A stretch of 64,000 nucleotides of DNA from an uncultured Bacteroidales bacterium (GTDB taxonomy: Bacteria > Bacteroidota > Bacteroidia > Bacteroidales > P3), in assembly GCA_905233895.1 (NCBI GenBank), contig CAJOFL010000002.1:49796-113795 (forward strand), given 5' to 3'. Below, piece after piece: positions 51,890-60,322 of the stretch (within the stretch, counting starts at the first letter, position 1; each line of letters opens with the position of its first letter). The notes under the pieces were generated by a model, which searched no databases, was not told where the DNA came from, and saw only the letters and a list, made by a program, of their open reading frames with translations. Both the position numbers and the translations under genes were made by a program.

Positions 51890-53704
51890 ATGAAGAAACC
51901 TTTATCCTTCGGAATGACCATGCTGGCGTCGGCGCTCGGCGTCGTGATTGTGTCTGTTGTCGGCGGAGTGCTGATGTTCATTATGTCCATCGCCATGGTG
52001 GCTTCGATAAGCAAGATGAGCAAGTCGGATACCACGCTGGTGAAGCCCTCCACCTTCCTGACGGTCGACCTCGGCAAGATTAGTGGCGACCGCACCCCCA
52101 ATGGCCTGCGTCAGAGCTTCGGCGAAAACAAGACCGTGGGCCTCGTTACTGCCATGGAGGCCATCCGCAAGGCAAAGGACGACTCGAAAATTGAAGGCCT
52201 GCTTATCAAGGACGACGGCGCCCCTGGTGTTTCGTGGGCCTCGCTCGAGGAACTTCGCGCCGTTATCGGCGAGTTCCGTGAGAGCGGCAAGCCTGTGGTG
52301 ACCTATGCCACCGGCTACTCCCAGTCGGGCTACTACCTCTGCTCCGCCGCCGACCGTGTCTGCCTGCATCCCACCGGCATGATCGACTTCCGCGGCATGG
52401 GCGGCGAGGTAATGTATTATAAAGACTTGCTCGACAAGCTCGGCGTGGAGATGCAGCTTATCCGCCCCGAGAGTTGCTCTTATAAGAGTGCCGGCGAGGT
52501 CTATACCCTCAATCGCATGTCGGACGCCAACCGCGAGCAGATACGCGCCTATATCGCCAGCATCTGGCGTACCGCCACCTCCGAAATTGCCGCCAGCCGC
52601 GGCGTGGATGTCGTCGACCTCAACCGCATCGCCGACGACCTCAGCGGCTACTTGGCCGACGATGCCTGCGCCCAGCACCTGGTCGACACCCTCTGTTTCG
52701 AGGAGGATGTGCGCGCTATGCTTAAGGAGGAACACGGCGCCAAGCATCTTTTGTCGCTCGAGAAGTATGCCAAGAACCTGAAAACTAAAGAGCTCTCCAA
52801 TACTGACCGTATCGCTGTCATCTATGCCGAAGGCAACGTGATGGACGGCTCGGCCAAGGGTATGAGTCAAGGAGTATATGGTGACGACATAGTCAAGGCC
52901 CTCAAGCAGGCCACCGAGGATGACCAAGTGAAGGCTATCGTGCTGCGCGTCAATTCGCCCGGCGGTCAGGTTACCGCCAGCGAAAGCATGACCCATGCCG
53001 TCATCGCCGCCAAGGAGAAGAAGCCCTTCATCGTCAGCATGGGCGACCTCGCCGCTTCGGCCGGCTATGAAATATCCTGCATGGCCGACGTTATCGTGGC
53101 CCAGCCTATGACCATTACCGGATCCATCGGCGTGTTTGGTACCTATCCCAACGTGCAGAAGCTTATGCGCCAGAAGTTCGGAATCAATGCCGATACGGTG
53201 CTTACCAACCGCAATGCTGCAGGCCTCACCATCACTCGTCCGCTCAGCCCCGCCGCCATGGCCATGATGACCCGAAACGTGGAGGACTTCTACAAGGTGT
53301 TTGTGGGCCGTGTGGCTGAAGGCCGCCACATGACTTTCGACGCGGTGCACCAGATTGCTCGTGGCCGCGTGTGGACAGGTGCCGATGCGTTGGGAATTGG
53401 ACTTGTCGACACTCTTGGCGGACTCGACCTTGCCCTCCGTATTGCTGCCGAGAGGGCCGGCCTGGACGAATACACTCTCAAGGACTACCCGCTTGAGAAA
53501 GATACTTGGAAACAACTGACCGAACTCTTCGGCGAGGGTTCCGACGACGACCTCGACCTTATGGCCAAGATACGCCTGGCCAGAAAGTGGAAGGCAGAAA
53601 GCGGAAAGTGGAAGGCTCTGTCGCGTACGGAGGAGGATTTGATGTATATCAGCACCGCCGAAGGCCTCCAGGCCCGCCTGCCCTTCATGTTGGTCAGCGA
53701 ATGA
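51890..53704 (+). CDS. sppA: Signal peptide peptidase SppA, long (67K) type
   Basis: 604 residues. An N-terminal membrane anchor (LGVVIVSVVGGVLMFIMSIAMVASI) precedes two S49 peptidase domains. The Lys general base is in SCSYKSAGE (first domain, near residue 200) and the Ser nucleophile in GDLAASAGYEISCMAD (near 390), as in the two-domain SppA arrangement. It degrades leader peptides in the membrane. A Lys/Glu/Trp-rich stretch near the C-terminus (WKAESGKWKALS) is coded by a heptamer array. It probably heads the sppA-folP-cdaA unit. Confidence 0.93.
   Translation: MKKPLSFGMTMLASALGVVIVSVVGGVLMFIMSIAMVASISKMSKSDTTLVKPSTFLTVDLGKISGDRTPNGLRQSFGENKTVGLVTAMEAIRKAKDDSKIEGLLIKDDGAPGVSWASLEELRAVIGEFRESGKPVVTYATGYSQSGYYLCSAADRVCLHPTGMIDFRGMGGEVMYYKDLLDKLGVEMQLIRPESCSYKSAGEVYTLNRMSDANREQIRAYIASIWRTATSEIAASRGVDVVDLNRIADDLSGYLADDACAQHLVDTLCFEEDVRAMLKEEHGAKHLLSLEKYAKNLKTKELSNTDRIAVIYAEGNVMDGSAKGMSQGVYGDDIVKALKQATEDDQVKAIVLRVNSPGGQVTASESMTHAVIAAKEKKPFIVSMGDLAASAGYEISCMADVIVAQPMTITGSIGVFGTYPNVQKLMRQKFGINADTVLTNRNAAGLTITRPLSPAAMAMMTRNVEDFYKVFVGRVAEGRHMTFDAVHQIARGRVWTGADALGIGLVDTLGGLDLALRIAAERAGLDEYTLKDYPLEKDTWKQLTELFGEGSDDDLDLMAKIRLARKWKAESGKWKALSRTEEDLMYISTAEGLQARLPFMLVSE
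53583..53615. repeat. Heptamer array (AAAGTGG) inside sppA
   Basis: AAAGTGG, AAGGCAG, AAAGCGG, AAAGTGG, AAGG, in frame, coding KWKAESGKWK. Confidence 0.65.
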
Positions 53705-53719
53705 AAAACAAGCACTGAA

Positions 53720-54574
53720 ATGGATATCGTCGACTTCAAACCCTTCAGCATCGTAGTGCATGGACGCCTGGTGGAATACCAGCGGCCGGCGGTGATGGGC
53801 ATACTGAACATCACCGACGACTCGTTCTACGACGGTGGACGCTACCGTGATGCCGCCGCCATGCTCGACCGTGCTCGCCAGATGGTAGGGGAGGGGGCCG
53901 ATATCATCGACGTGGGTGCCTCGTCGTCGCGACCTGGTGCCACGCTCATACCGCCCGACGAGGAGGCCCGTCGCCTTACTGAGGCCGTGCGCCTGCTGCG
54001 TGGCGAACTGCCCGAGGTTGTCATTTCGGTCGACACCTGCTATTCTTTTCCCGCCCGCGCCGCCATCGAGGCAGGAGCCGACATCATCAACGACATCGGG
54101 GGCGGTACCCTTGACGAGAATATGTTCGCTACCGTTGCCGACCTACAGGTGCCATATATTATGATGCACATGCGCGGAACGCCATCCGACATGCAGCAGC
54201 ACACCGGCTACGACGACATAATTGACGACCTGACAAAGAACTTCTCTGCCCGACTCGACACCCTCTACCGTTTGGGTGTAAAGGACGTGTGGCTCGACCC
54301 TGGCTTCGGCTTCGCCAAGACCGTGGCCGAGAATCATAGCCTTCTCCGTCGCCTCGACGAACTCTGCACCCTCTTCCGCGAGCCTGTTCTGGTAGGACTC
54401 AGCCGCAAGAGCATGATATACAAGCCGCTCGGCATTACTCCCGACCAGGCTCTCAACGGAACCGCGGTCCTCGACACCATGGCCCTCGAACGTGGCGCCA
54501 GAATCCTCAGGGTACACGATGTGAAGGAGGCCGTGGAAGCCGTCAACCTTATAACACTAAACACTGAACACTAA
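53720..54574 (+). CDS. folP: Dihydropteroate synthase
   Basis: 284 residues. Joins p-aminobenzoate to the pterin precursor in folate synthesis, the sulfonamide target. Visible: MGILNITDDSFYDGG, DVGASSSRPGA, SVDTCYS, INDIGGGTLD, MHMRGTP, DPGFGFAKT, GLSRKSMI. All are normal. The final codons NLITLNTEH and the stop are made of an AACACTA/AACACTG heptamer array, so the C-terminus was probably changed by it. It is followed 6 bp later by cdaA, a common Bacteroidales pairing. Confidence 0.95.
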   Translation: MDIVDFKPFSIVVHGRLVEYQRPAVMGILNITDDSFYDGGRYRDAAAMLDRARQMVGEGADIIDVGASSSRPGATLIPPDEEARRLTEAVRLLRGELPEVVISVDTCYSFPARAAIEAGADIINDIGGGTLDENMFATVADLQVPYIMMHMRGTPSDMQQHTGYDDIIDDLTKNFSARLDTLYRLGVKDVWLDPGFGFAKTVAENHSLLRRLDELCTLFREPVLVGLSRKSMIYKPLGITPDQALNGTAVLDTMALERGARILRVHDVKEAVEAVNLITLNTEH

Positions 54575-54576
54575 AC
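54553..54576. repeat. Heptamer array spanning the folP stop codon
   Basis: AACACTA, AACACTG, AACACTA, AAC. The TAA stop of folP (54572-54574) is part of the array. The same unit occurs in purL and porX. Confidence 0.75.
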
Positions 54577-54580
54577 GTAT

Positions 54581-55375
54581 ATGTTACTCGACGCAATACT
54601 AGGACTTCCGGCCATTCGGGTTATCGACATTGTCGATGTGCTGATAGTCGCCGTGTTGATATACACCCTCTACCGCATGATAAAGGGCACTAACGTGATG
54701 CTCATCTTCTGGGCGTTGATAGTGCTGCTTATCGCGTGGCGGGTGGCCGATGCTCTCGGGATGCGACTACTTGGGGCGATACTCAGCGCCGTCACCAGCG
54801 TTGGCCTGATAGCGTTGGTGGTTATCTTCCAGCCAGAGATACGTCGCTTTCTCCTCCTCCTTGGCACCAAGACCCAACTCGACCAGTCATGGGGCCAGCG
54901 CCTGCGCTTCTGGCGCCGCAACATGCAGCAGGGCAAAGGGGTCAACTACGAGGCCTACATCAACGCCTGCATGCACATGTCGCAGTCCAAGACAGGTGCC
55001 CTTATCATTTTCCGCCGCAAGAATGAAGTCGAGGAACTGGTCGAGACTGGCGAGCGCATAAACGCCCCTGCCAGCAGTGCACTTATCGAGACCATATTCT
55101 TCAAGAATTCACCTCTCCACGACGGTGCCATGATTGTGCGTGGCAACGAGATTCTGGCTGCCCGTTGCATATTGCCAGTCACCTCCCGCCTCGATATAGA
55201 CCCCAATCTGGGCCTGCGTCACCGCAGTGCTATAGGTGTGACAGAACAGCTTGATGTGCTGAGCGTTATCGTCAGTGAAGAAACCGGTGCCATAAGCTAT
55301 GCCATCGGTGGCGAGATACACCATAACGTCAGCCCGGTTGAACTCCGTCAGGCTCTGGAAAGATATGAATGTTAA
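54581..55375 (+). CDS. cdaA: Diadenylate cyclase, CdaA type
   Basis: 264 residues. Makes c-di-AMP from two ATP. Three N-terminal membrane helices (VLIVAVLIYTLY, LIFWALIVLLIAWRVADALG, LGAILSAVTSVGLIALVVIF) precede the DAC domain. This has HDGAMIV (DGA motif, near residue 185) and LGLRHRSAIG (RHR motif, near 215). Both catalytic motifs are intact. It lies 6 bp after folP in the same direction and is membrane-bound. Confidence 0.95.
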   Translation: MLLDAILGLPAIRVIDIVDVLIVAVLIYTLYRMIKGTNVMLIFWALIVLLIAWRVADALGMRLLGAILSAVTSVGLIALVVIFQPEIRRFLLLLGTKTQLDQSWGQRLRFWRRNMQQGKGVNYEAYINACMHMSQSKTGALIIFRRKNEVEELVETGERINAPASSALIETIFFKNSPLHDGAMIVRGNEILAARCILPVTSRLDIDPNLGLRHRSAIGVTEQLDVLSVIVSEETGAISYAIGGEIHHNVSPVELRQALERYEC

Positions 55376-55466
55376 AAATAAAACGATATATAATTGATTA
55401 AGAATAGGATAATGGTGGGAGACGTAAAAAAGATGAAAAAAGTTTTGCCGGAATGAAAAATTGTAC

Positions 55467-55474
55467 TACTTTTG
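55467..55474 (+). promoter_or_regulatory. -7 promoter element (TACTTTTG) for the M16 protease gene
   Basis: TACTTTTG at 55467-55474, about 100 bp before the ATG. The leader (55495-55573) is an A/C-rich AACAAAC stretch with no G-rich site, compatible with Bacteroidota translation starts. Confidence 0.65.
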
Positions 55475-55573
55475 CAGTGTACTAGTTAACTAATACAGCA
55501 GCACAATATTGCTACAATGTGTTGAAAAATAGGAAACAAACAAAATACAACAAACAAAAAACAACAAACAAAA

Positions 55574-58480
55574 ATGAAAAAAACGATTTGGATTCTGCTA
55601 CTTGGCGTACTGCTCGGTGGCAGTGCCTTCGCCCAGCTCCCCGGCTCGGACAAGAAGGACAAGAAAAGCGACCTGACCGCCCAGGTGCCCCTCGACAAGA
55701 AGGTGCGCTACGGTAAGCTCGACAACGGATTTACTTATTATATCCGTAACAACAAGAAGCCCGAGAAGATGATTCAGTTCCGTCTGGTCTCCAACGCCGG
55801 TTCCATCATGGAGCGCGAAGATCAGCGTGGTCTCGCCCACTTCTGCGAGCACATGGCCTTCAATGGTATCAAGGGCTATCCCCACAACGAGATGATTGAC
55901 AAGCTGCAGAAACACGGTGTGGAGTTCGGTCGCGACATCAACGCCTACACCTCGTTCGATCAGACCGTCTATTATGTCAACATCCCCGCCGACGACCCCG
56001 AGATGGTCAAGATGGGTATCGAAATCCTCGACGGCTGGGCCGGCAACATCCTCTTCGACGAGAAGGAGATTGAGAGCGAGCGCGGCGTCATCCACGAAGA
56101 GTGGCGCGGCAACACCGGTCATGGCGACCGTATCCGCAAGAAAACCTGGCCCATCATGCTCAAGGGTTCGCTCTATGCCGAGCGTCTGCCCATCGGCAAG
56201 GAAGAAGTCATCATGAACTTCAAGCGCCAGAGCATCGTCGACTTCTTCAACGACTGGTATCGTCCTGACCTGCAGGCTATCGTCATCGTCGGCGACCTCG
56301 ATGGTTACGAGTATGCCGGCATGAAGGGTGACAAGGCTATGGAGCAGAAGGTGAAAGACGTCTTCAGCAGCCATAAGTTCCTCGGCACCGAGAAACTGCC
56401 CCGCCTGAGCTATGAAATCCCCGACAATGTCGAACCCCTCATCGCCATCGCCACCGACAAGGAGGCCATGAGCACCGATTTCGAACTCTTCTGGAAACAC
56501 AAGAAAGGTCCTCAGGGCACCGTCGGCGCCTATCGTCAGAGCCTTATCCACAATCTCATCGGCATGATGATGGACGAGCGTTTCCGTGATATCTGCGACA
56601 AAGCTTCCGCCCCCATGATGCATGCCGGTGGTGGCTATGGTGGATTCCTCGGCCGCGAGATTGACGTCTTCGCCGTTTCCGCCAGCCCCAAGGACAACCG
56701 CATCAACGAGACCGCCGAAACCCTTCTCCGCATGGTGAAGCAGATCGACGACCACGGTTTCCTGCAGGCTGAACTCGAGCGTCAGAAAGAGGAACTCCTC
56801 TCCCGCTATGCCAAGATGGCCAAAGAGGCCAACAAGACCCAGAGCAACAGCCTGGCCGACGAGTACACCAACCACTATCTCGACAACGAACCCTGCCCGG
56901 GTATCGTCCAGGAGTGGAAATATGCCAAAGAGTTCCTTCCCGAAATCACCATCGAAGAGTGCAACGCTCTGGTCAAGAGCTGGATTACCGACGAGAACAT
57001 CGTGTGCGTCATCACCGCTCCCGAGAAGGAAGGCGTAACTGTTCCCACCGAGAAGGAAATCCTCGACATTCTCAAGAGCATCCGTACCATGAAGACCGAG
57101 CCTTGGGTCGACAACTATAAAGACGAGCCTCTCTTCAGCGAAGAGGTGGCCACCGTTACTCCCTACAAGACCGCCAGCAACAGCACCCTCGGCTACACCG
57201 AGTACACCTGCCCCAACGGCGTCAAGTTCGTCGTCAAGAAGACCGAACTCAAGGCCGACGAAATCCTCATCAGCTCGTTCTCCTTCGGCGGTACCGCCCT
57301 CTACGGCGACGCCGACTTCTATCAGGCCGACAACGCCGCCGAGTTTGTCGATGCCGGCGGTATCGCCAACTTCAGCGCCACCCAGCTGGGCAAGAAGCTC
57401 AAAGGTATGAACCTCAGCATCAGCCCCACCATCGGCGGCAACACCCAGGGCTTCAGCGGCAACTGCTCGCCCAAGGACCTCGAGACCACCCTCCAGCTCA
57501 TCAACCTCTACTACACCGCTCCCCGCAAGGACCGCGACGCCTACGACCGCGAGATAGAGAACACCGTCCAGCAGATCAAGTTCCTCCTCGACAACCCGCA
57601 GGTGGCCTTCATCGACAAATACATCAAGACTGCCTATCCCAACAACAAGCGCATCATCCGCTTCCCGACCGAAGCTCAGATCCGCAGCCTCGACCTCGAC
57701 CGCATGTTTGAGATCTATCAGGAGCGCTTCGCCTTCGCCAACAACCAGGTGTTCTTCTTCATTGGTAACGTGAGCGACAGCGCTATCGCCATGATTGCCA
57801 ACTACCTCAACCACCTGCCCACTCTGCCCGCCGTCGTGAAAGACCAGATTATCGACCGCACCCCGAAGTTCGCCAAAGGCATCGTGCATGCTGAAGCCGT
57901 CAAGGGTATCGAGCGTCAGGGTATGCTGCTCATGATGGGTCAGAAGGAAGTTCCCAACGCCGAACTCGACACCAAGACCGAGATGGCCCTCCATCAGCTG
58001 GGTGAGTGCTTGAGCATCACCGTCACCGAGATTATACGCGAGAAGAACGGCGACGCCTACAGCCCCAGCGGCGCTGCCGGCTCCAGCCGTTCCATCACCT
58101 CAGACAACGGTGTCGCCTACTGGCAGTTCTATATCGGCCTCGACCCCGAGAAAGCCAAGAAAGTTGAGAAAGACTGCATCAAGATCCTCAAAGACTACAT
58201 GAAGAAGGGTTGCGACCAGAAGACCCTCGACAAGGTCCAGGAGCAGATGATTGTGCAGCACGACAAGAGCGTCCAGAACAACAGCTGGTGGCTCGGTCAG
58301 ATCCGCAACTACTACATGACCGGCGAAGACAACGACTGGCAGGTCGATGAGTACAGCAAGATGGTCAAGTCCATCCCCCCCGCCGACATCAAGGCTGCTG
58401 CCGCCAAGTATATCGACCTCAACAACTACATCGTCGTCAACCTCCGCCCCGAGGATGGCGCAGTAGGAACCGCCGATTAA
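55574..58480 (+). CDS. M16-family zinc protease, PqqL-like
   Basis: 968 residues. Signal peptide MKKTIWILLLGVLLGGSAFAQ, then two M16 halves. The inverted zinc motif HFCEHMAFNG (HxxEH) lies near residue 95, with the downstream Glu in ESERGVIHEEWRG. The second half (about 540-960) lacks HxxEH, as is normal in this family (TLGYTEYTCPNGVKFVVKKTELK). An export signal places it in the periplasm or envelope. Intact and of the usual length. Its stop overlaps the next start by one base. Confidence 0.93.
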   Translation: MKKTIWILLLGVLLGGSAFAQLPGSDKKDKKSDLTAQVPLDKKVRYGKLDNGFTYYIRNNKKPEKMIQFRLVSNAGSIMEREDQRGLAHFCEHMAFNGIKGYPHNEMIDKLQKHGVEFGRDINAYTSFDQTVYYVNIPADDPEMVKMGIEILDGWAGNILFDEKEIESERGVIHEEWRGNTGHGDRIRKKTWPIMLKGSLYAERLPIGKEEVIMNFKRQSIVDFFNDWYRPDLQAIVIVGDLDGYEYAGMKGDKAMEQKVKDVFSSHKFLGTEKLPRLSYEIPDNVEPLIAIATDKEAMSTDFELFWKHKKGPQGTVGAYRQSLIHNLIGMMMDERFRDICDKASAPMMHAGGGYGGFLGREIDVFAVSASPKDNRINETAETLLRMVKQIDDHGFLQAELERQKEELLSRYAKMAKEANKTQSNSLADEYTNHYLDNEPCPGIVQEWKYAKEFLPEITIEECNALVKSWITDENIVCVITAPEKEGVTVPTEKEILDILKSIRTMKTEPWVDNYKDEPLFSEEVATVTPYKTASNSTLGYTEYTCPNGVKFVVKKTELKADEILISSFSFGGTALYGDADFYQADNAAEFVDAGGIANFSATQLGKKLKGMNLSISPTIGGNTQGFSGNCSPKDLETTLQLINLYYTAPRKDRDAYDREIENTVQQIKFLLDNPQVAFIDKYIKTAYPNNKRIIRFPTEAQIRSLDLDRMFEIYQERFAFANNQVFFFIGNVSDSAIAMIANYLNHLPTLPAVVKDQIIDRTPKFAKGIVHAEAVKGIERQGMLLMMGQKEVPNAELDTKTEMALHQLGECLSITVTEIIREKNGDAYSPSGAAGSSRSITSDNGVAYWQFYIGLDPEKAKKVEKDCIKILKDYMKKGCDQKTLDKVQEQMIVQHDKSVQNNSWWLGQIRNYYMTGEDNDWQVDEYSKMVKSIPPADIKAAAAKYIDLNNYIVVNLRPEDGAVGTAD

Positions 58481-59286
58481 TGAACATTTTGAGAAATCAA
58501 AACACAACCAAACACGACTATGGGCACGCGCTACTTGTGGCGGGTGCCCATAGCCGTATGGGCTGTGCCATACTGGCTGCCAGGGCGGCATTACGTTCGG
58601 GTTGCGGTCTGTTGACGGTGCATCTGCCAATGCGTTGTGTCGACCCTATGCAGGCGGCCTTCCCCGAGGCTATGGTCAGTGTGGACCCCAATGACAGCGT
58701 CTTTTCCACACTACCAAGCAACATTGAGCGTTATTCCGCCATTGCCGTTGGCCCTGGTATCGGTACCAGCGAGGCGACCCGACAGGCGCTGCTCACCCTT
58801 CTTTCAACAAAACCCGCCGATACACCGCTCGTCCTCGACGCAGACGCCCTCAACATCCTCGCCAAAGACATTCGACATTCAACATTCAACATTCAGCATT
58901 CGATTCTAACGCCCCACGAGGGCGAATACCGACGCCTTTTCGGCGATGCCGACCCTGCAGCAATGGCTCGTGAGTATGGGCTTATAATCGTGAAGAAGAG
59001 CCACCGTACGCGCGTTTATGGTCCTTCGGGCGAAGAGTACGAAAATCAAACGGGCAATGCCGGAATGGCTACCGCCGGAAGCGGCGATGTGCTTACGGGA
59101 ATAATGCTTGGGATGCTCAGTTCCAATCGGTTGCACACATCGGTGTTCGAAATCGTGTGCCGCGCTGTCGAACTGCATGGCAAAACGGGTGATTTGGCTG
59201 TTGAAAAGCAGTCGGAATCGAGCCTCATAGCATCCGACCTGATAGAAAATCTTAAGCACCTATCGACTGATATTACAGTTATTTAG
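58480..59286 (+). CDS. ADP-dependent NAD(P)H-hydrate dehydratase
   Basis: 268 residues. Repairs hydrated NAD(P)H (S form) using ADP or ATP. Matches the C-terminal YjeF/Nnr domain: GHALLVAGAHSRMGCAILAARAALRSGCGLLTVH, VGPGIGTSE, LVLDADALNIL, LTPHEGEY and NAGMATAGSGDVLTGI (catalytic Asp). The N-terminal epimerase half of bifunctional Nnr is absent, and no epimerase is nearby. Residues about 129-140 (KDIRHSTFNIQHS) are coded by an ACATTCA heptamer array just before LTPHEGE. The start overlaps the M16 stop (TAATG). Confidence 0.9.
   Translation: MNILRNQNTTKHDYGHALLVAGAHSRMGCAILAARAALRSGCGLLTVHLPMRCVDPMQAAFPEAMVSVDPNDSVFSTLPSNIERYSAIAVGPGIGTSEATRQALLTLLSTKPADTPLVLDADALNILAKDIRHSTFNIQHSILTPHEGEYRRLFGDADPAAMAREYGLIIVKKSHRTRVYGPSGEEYENQTGNAGMATAGSGDVLTGIMLGMLSSNRLHTSVFEIVCRAVELHGKTGDLAVEKQSESSLIASDLIENLKHLSTDITVI
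58868..58902. repeat. Heptamer array (ACATTCA) inside the NAD(P)HX dehydratase gene
   Basis: ACATTCG, ACATTCA, ACATTCA, ACATTCA, GCATTCG: five units, the clearest array in the window, in frame. The inserted residues precede the LTPHEGE loop. Confidence 0.8.
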
Positions 59287-59340
59287 CTTCTGGCGGAAAA
59301 ATATTTTGAAAAATAATTTTGCCAGTTCTGAAAAAGGTTG

Positions 59341-59348
59341 TATCTTTG
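59341..59348 (+). promoter_or_regulatory. -7 promoter element (TATCTTTG) for tRNA-Asn
   Basis: TATCTTTG followed by CACCCGC, the same start-site context as before tRNA-Gln. The pre-tRNA leader of about 70 nt contains an AACCAATC/GATTGGTT hairpin (59371-59397). Confidence 0.65.
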
Positions 59349-59424
59349 CACCCGCTTTCGAGAGAAAAAGCAACCAATCCTCACATGGGAGATTGGTTTG
59401 CGACACAAGGTCACAATCCAACAT

Positions 59425-59498
59425 TCCTCCTTAGCTCAGTTGGTTAGAGCACCTGACTGTTAATCAGGGGGTCGAAGGTTCAAGTCCTTCAGGGGGAG
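59425..59498 (+). tRNA. tRNA-Asn (anticodon GTT)
   Basis: 74 nt. The acceptor stem pairs TCCTCCT with AGGGGGA, with discriminator G. The D-arm is TAGCTCAGTTGGTTAGAGCA and the anticodon loop CTGTTAA gives GTT. The T-arm is GAAGG-TTCAAGT-CCTTC. CCA is not encoded. A promoter lies upstream and a terminator follows. Confidence 0.95.
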
Positions 59499-59501
59499 CT
59501 T

Positions 59502-59533
59502 AAAGCGCTGATTATCAGCGCTTTATCTGTTTT
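59502..59533 (+). terminator. Intrinsic terminator after tRNA-Asn
   Basis: AAAGCGCTGA / TCAGCGCTTT stem with loop TTA, then ATCTGTTTTTG. Confidence 0.85.
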
Positions 59534-59563
59534 TGTACTCAAAATACACTCAACTTACTTTTG
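59532..59563 (+). promoter_or_regulatory. Complete promoter TTTG-N20-TACTTTTG downstream of tRNA-Asn
   Basis: TTTG at 59532-59535, exactly 20 bp, TACTTTTG at 59556-59563. No plus-strand gene starts within 280 bp, and a terminator follows about 95 bp later. Confidence 0.65.
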
Positions 59564-59568
59564 TAATC

Positions 59569-59660
59569 ATCTAATCAAATAACTAATTATCAGTTCATTA
59601 TAAACATCGCAACAACACACAAAAAAGTTCAAACCCAATTAGGACTTGAACTTTTTTTTA
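59569..59660 (+). ncRNA. Candidate small RNA, about 90 nt
   Basis: Between the promoter at 59532-59563 and a hairpin AAAGTTCAA (59624-59632) / TTGAACTTT (59646-59654) with T-run TTTTTTTT. The body is A/C/T-rich (AACATCGCAACAACACACAA) with no coding frame. The family is not recognised. Confidence 0.5.
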
Positions 59661-59846
59661 TTTTGTTCCACTATAAATGTCTTTTCTTTCATTTTGATTG
59701 TGTGAAATAACCTATTTTATCACACTGACTCTCACCCTCTTCCAAAAATCCTCAAAAAAAAATTTCACCCCTCATGTTGTGATTCTACTTCTCACTGCGT
59801 CTAATATGTCGTAATAAAACCAAACAGCAATCGTTCTATAATTACC
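59661..59846. other. Regulatory region upstream of the ECF sigma gene
   Basis: Holds an inverted repeat GTGTGA...TCACAC (59700-59725, centre AATAACCTATTTTA) and the ECF-like box at 59796-59803. No gene is seen. Confidence 0.45.
59796..59803 (+). promoter_or_regulatory. ECF-type -10 box (TGCGTCTA) before the sigma gene
   Basis: TGCGTCTAATATGT at 59796-59809; the same TGCGTCTAnTATRT occurs at 62134-62147. CGTCTA-type -10 elements are typical of ECF sigma factors, so the sigma gene may control itself. The -35 is not clear. Confidence 0.5.
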
Positions 59847-60320
59847 ATGGAGTTGGACGAAAAAACATTCAAAGAACTGATACACCGACAACGGGATTTG
59901 ATTTGGCGGGTGTGCAGCAGTTATAGGATGAGTGCGGCGTGGACGACGGAGGACGCTTTCCATGAGGTGTTGTGCGACCTGTGGCGAGGCATCGGGACTT
60001 TCGACCAGCGTAGTTCGGAGAGCACTTGGGTGTACCGCATAGCAACCAACACGATGAACTCGCTGGCACGGAAAATGGTAAATCAGCCGACGGAACCGCC
60101 GCCAGAGGGACATGAGCCCTGCTACCGCGACGATGACTACCGCGACCTGGTGGAACTAATCGAGACTACGCCGGAACCCGACCGCACCATCATCAAGGCT
60201 CACGCTCAAGGCTACGGCTACAAGGAGATTGCCGAGATTACGGGGCTAAGCATCGCGGCAGTGAGCATGCGACTAACCCGGACCCTACGGAAATTACGCA
60301 AACTTTATAACCAGAAATAA
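59847..60320 (+). CDS. ECF-type RNA polymerase sigma factor
   Basis: 157 residues. Sigma-70 region 2 (FKELIHRQRDLIWRVCSSY ... TEDAFHEVLCDLWRGIGTFDQRSSESTWVYRIATNT) and region 4 helix-turn-helix (AQGYGYKEIAEITGLSIAAVSMRLTRTLRKLR). A short linker replaces regions 3 and 1.1, as in the ECF group. Two bases separate it from the anti-sigma-like gene. It should direct the polymerase to CGTCTA-type promoters. Confidence 0.92.
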   Translation: MELDEKTFKELIHRQRDLIWRVCSSYRMSAAWTTEDAFHEVLCDLWRGIGTFDQRSSESTWVYRIATNTMNSLARKMVNQPTEPPPEGHEPCYRDDDYRDLVELIETTPEPDRTIIKAHAQGYGYKEIAEITGLSIAAVSMRLTRTLRKLRKLYNQK

Positions 60321-60322
60321 CG

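Noticed and set aside
51902..53761. 619-codon minus-strand frame opposite sppA
   Set aside because: Mirror frame of a well-supported gene with all catalytic motifs on the plus strand.
55598..57994. 798-codon minus-strand frame opposite the M16 protease gene
   Set aside because: Antisense shadow; the plus-strand protein has signal peptide and HxxEH motif, the minus translation has no recognisable features.
59700..59725. GTGTGA...TCACAC as a CRP/FNR-type site
   Set aside because: Only six-base arms around an AT centre and no related site found elsewhere; reported only as an inverted repeat.
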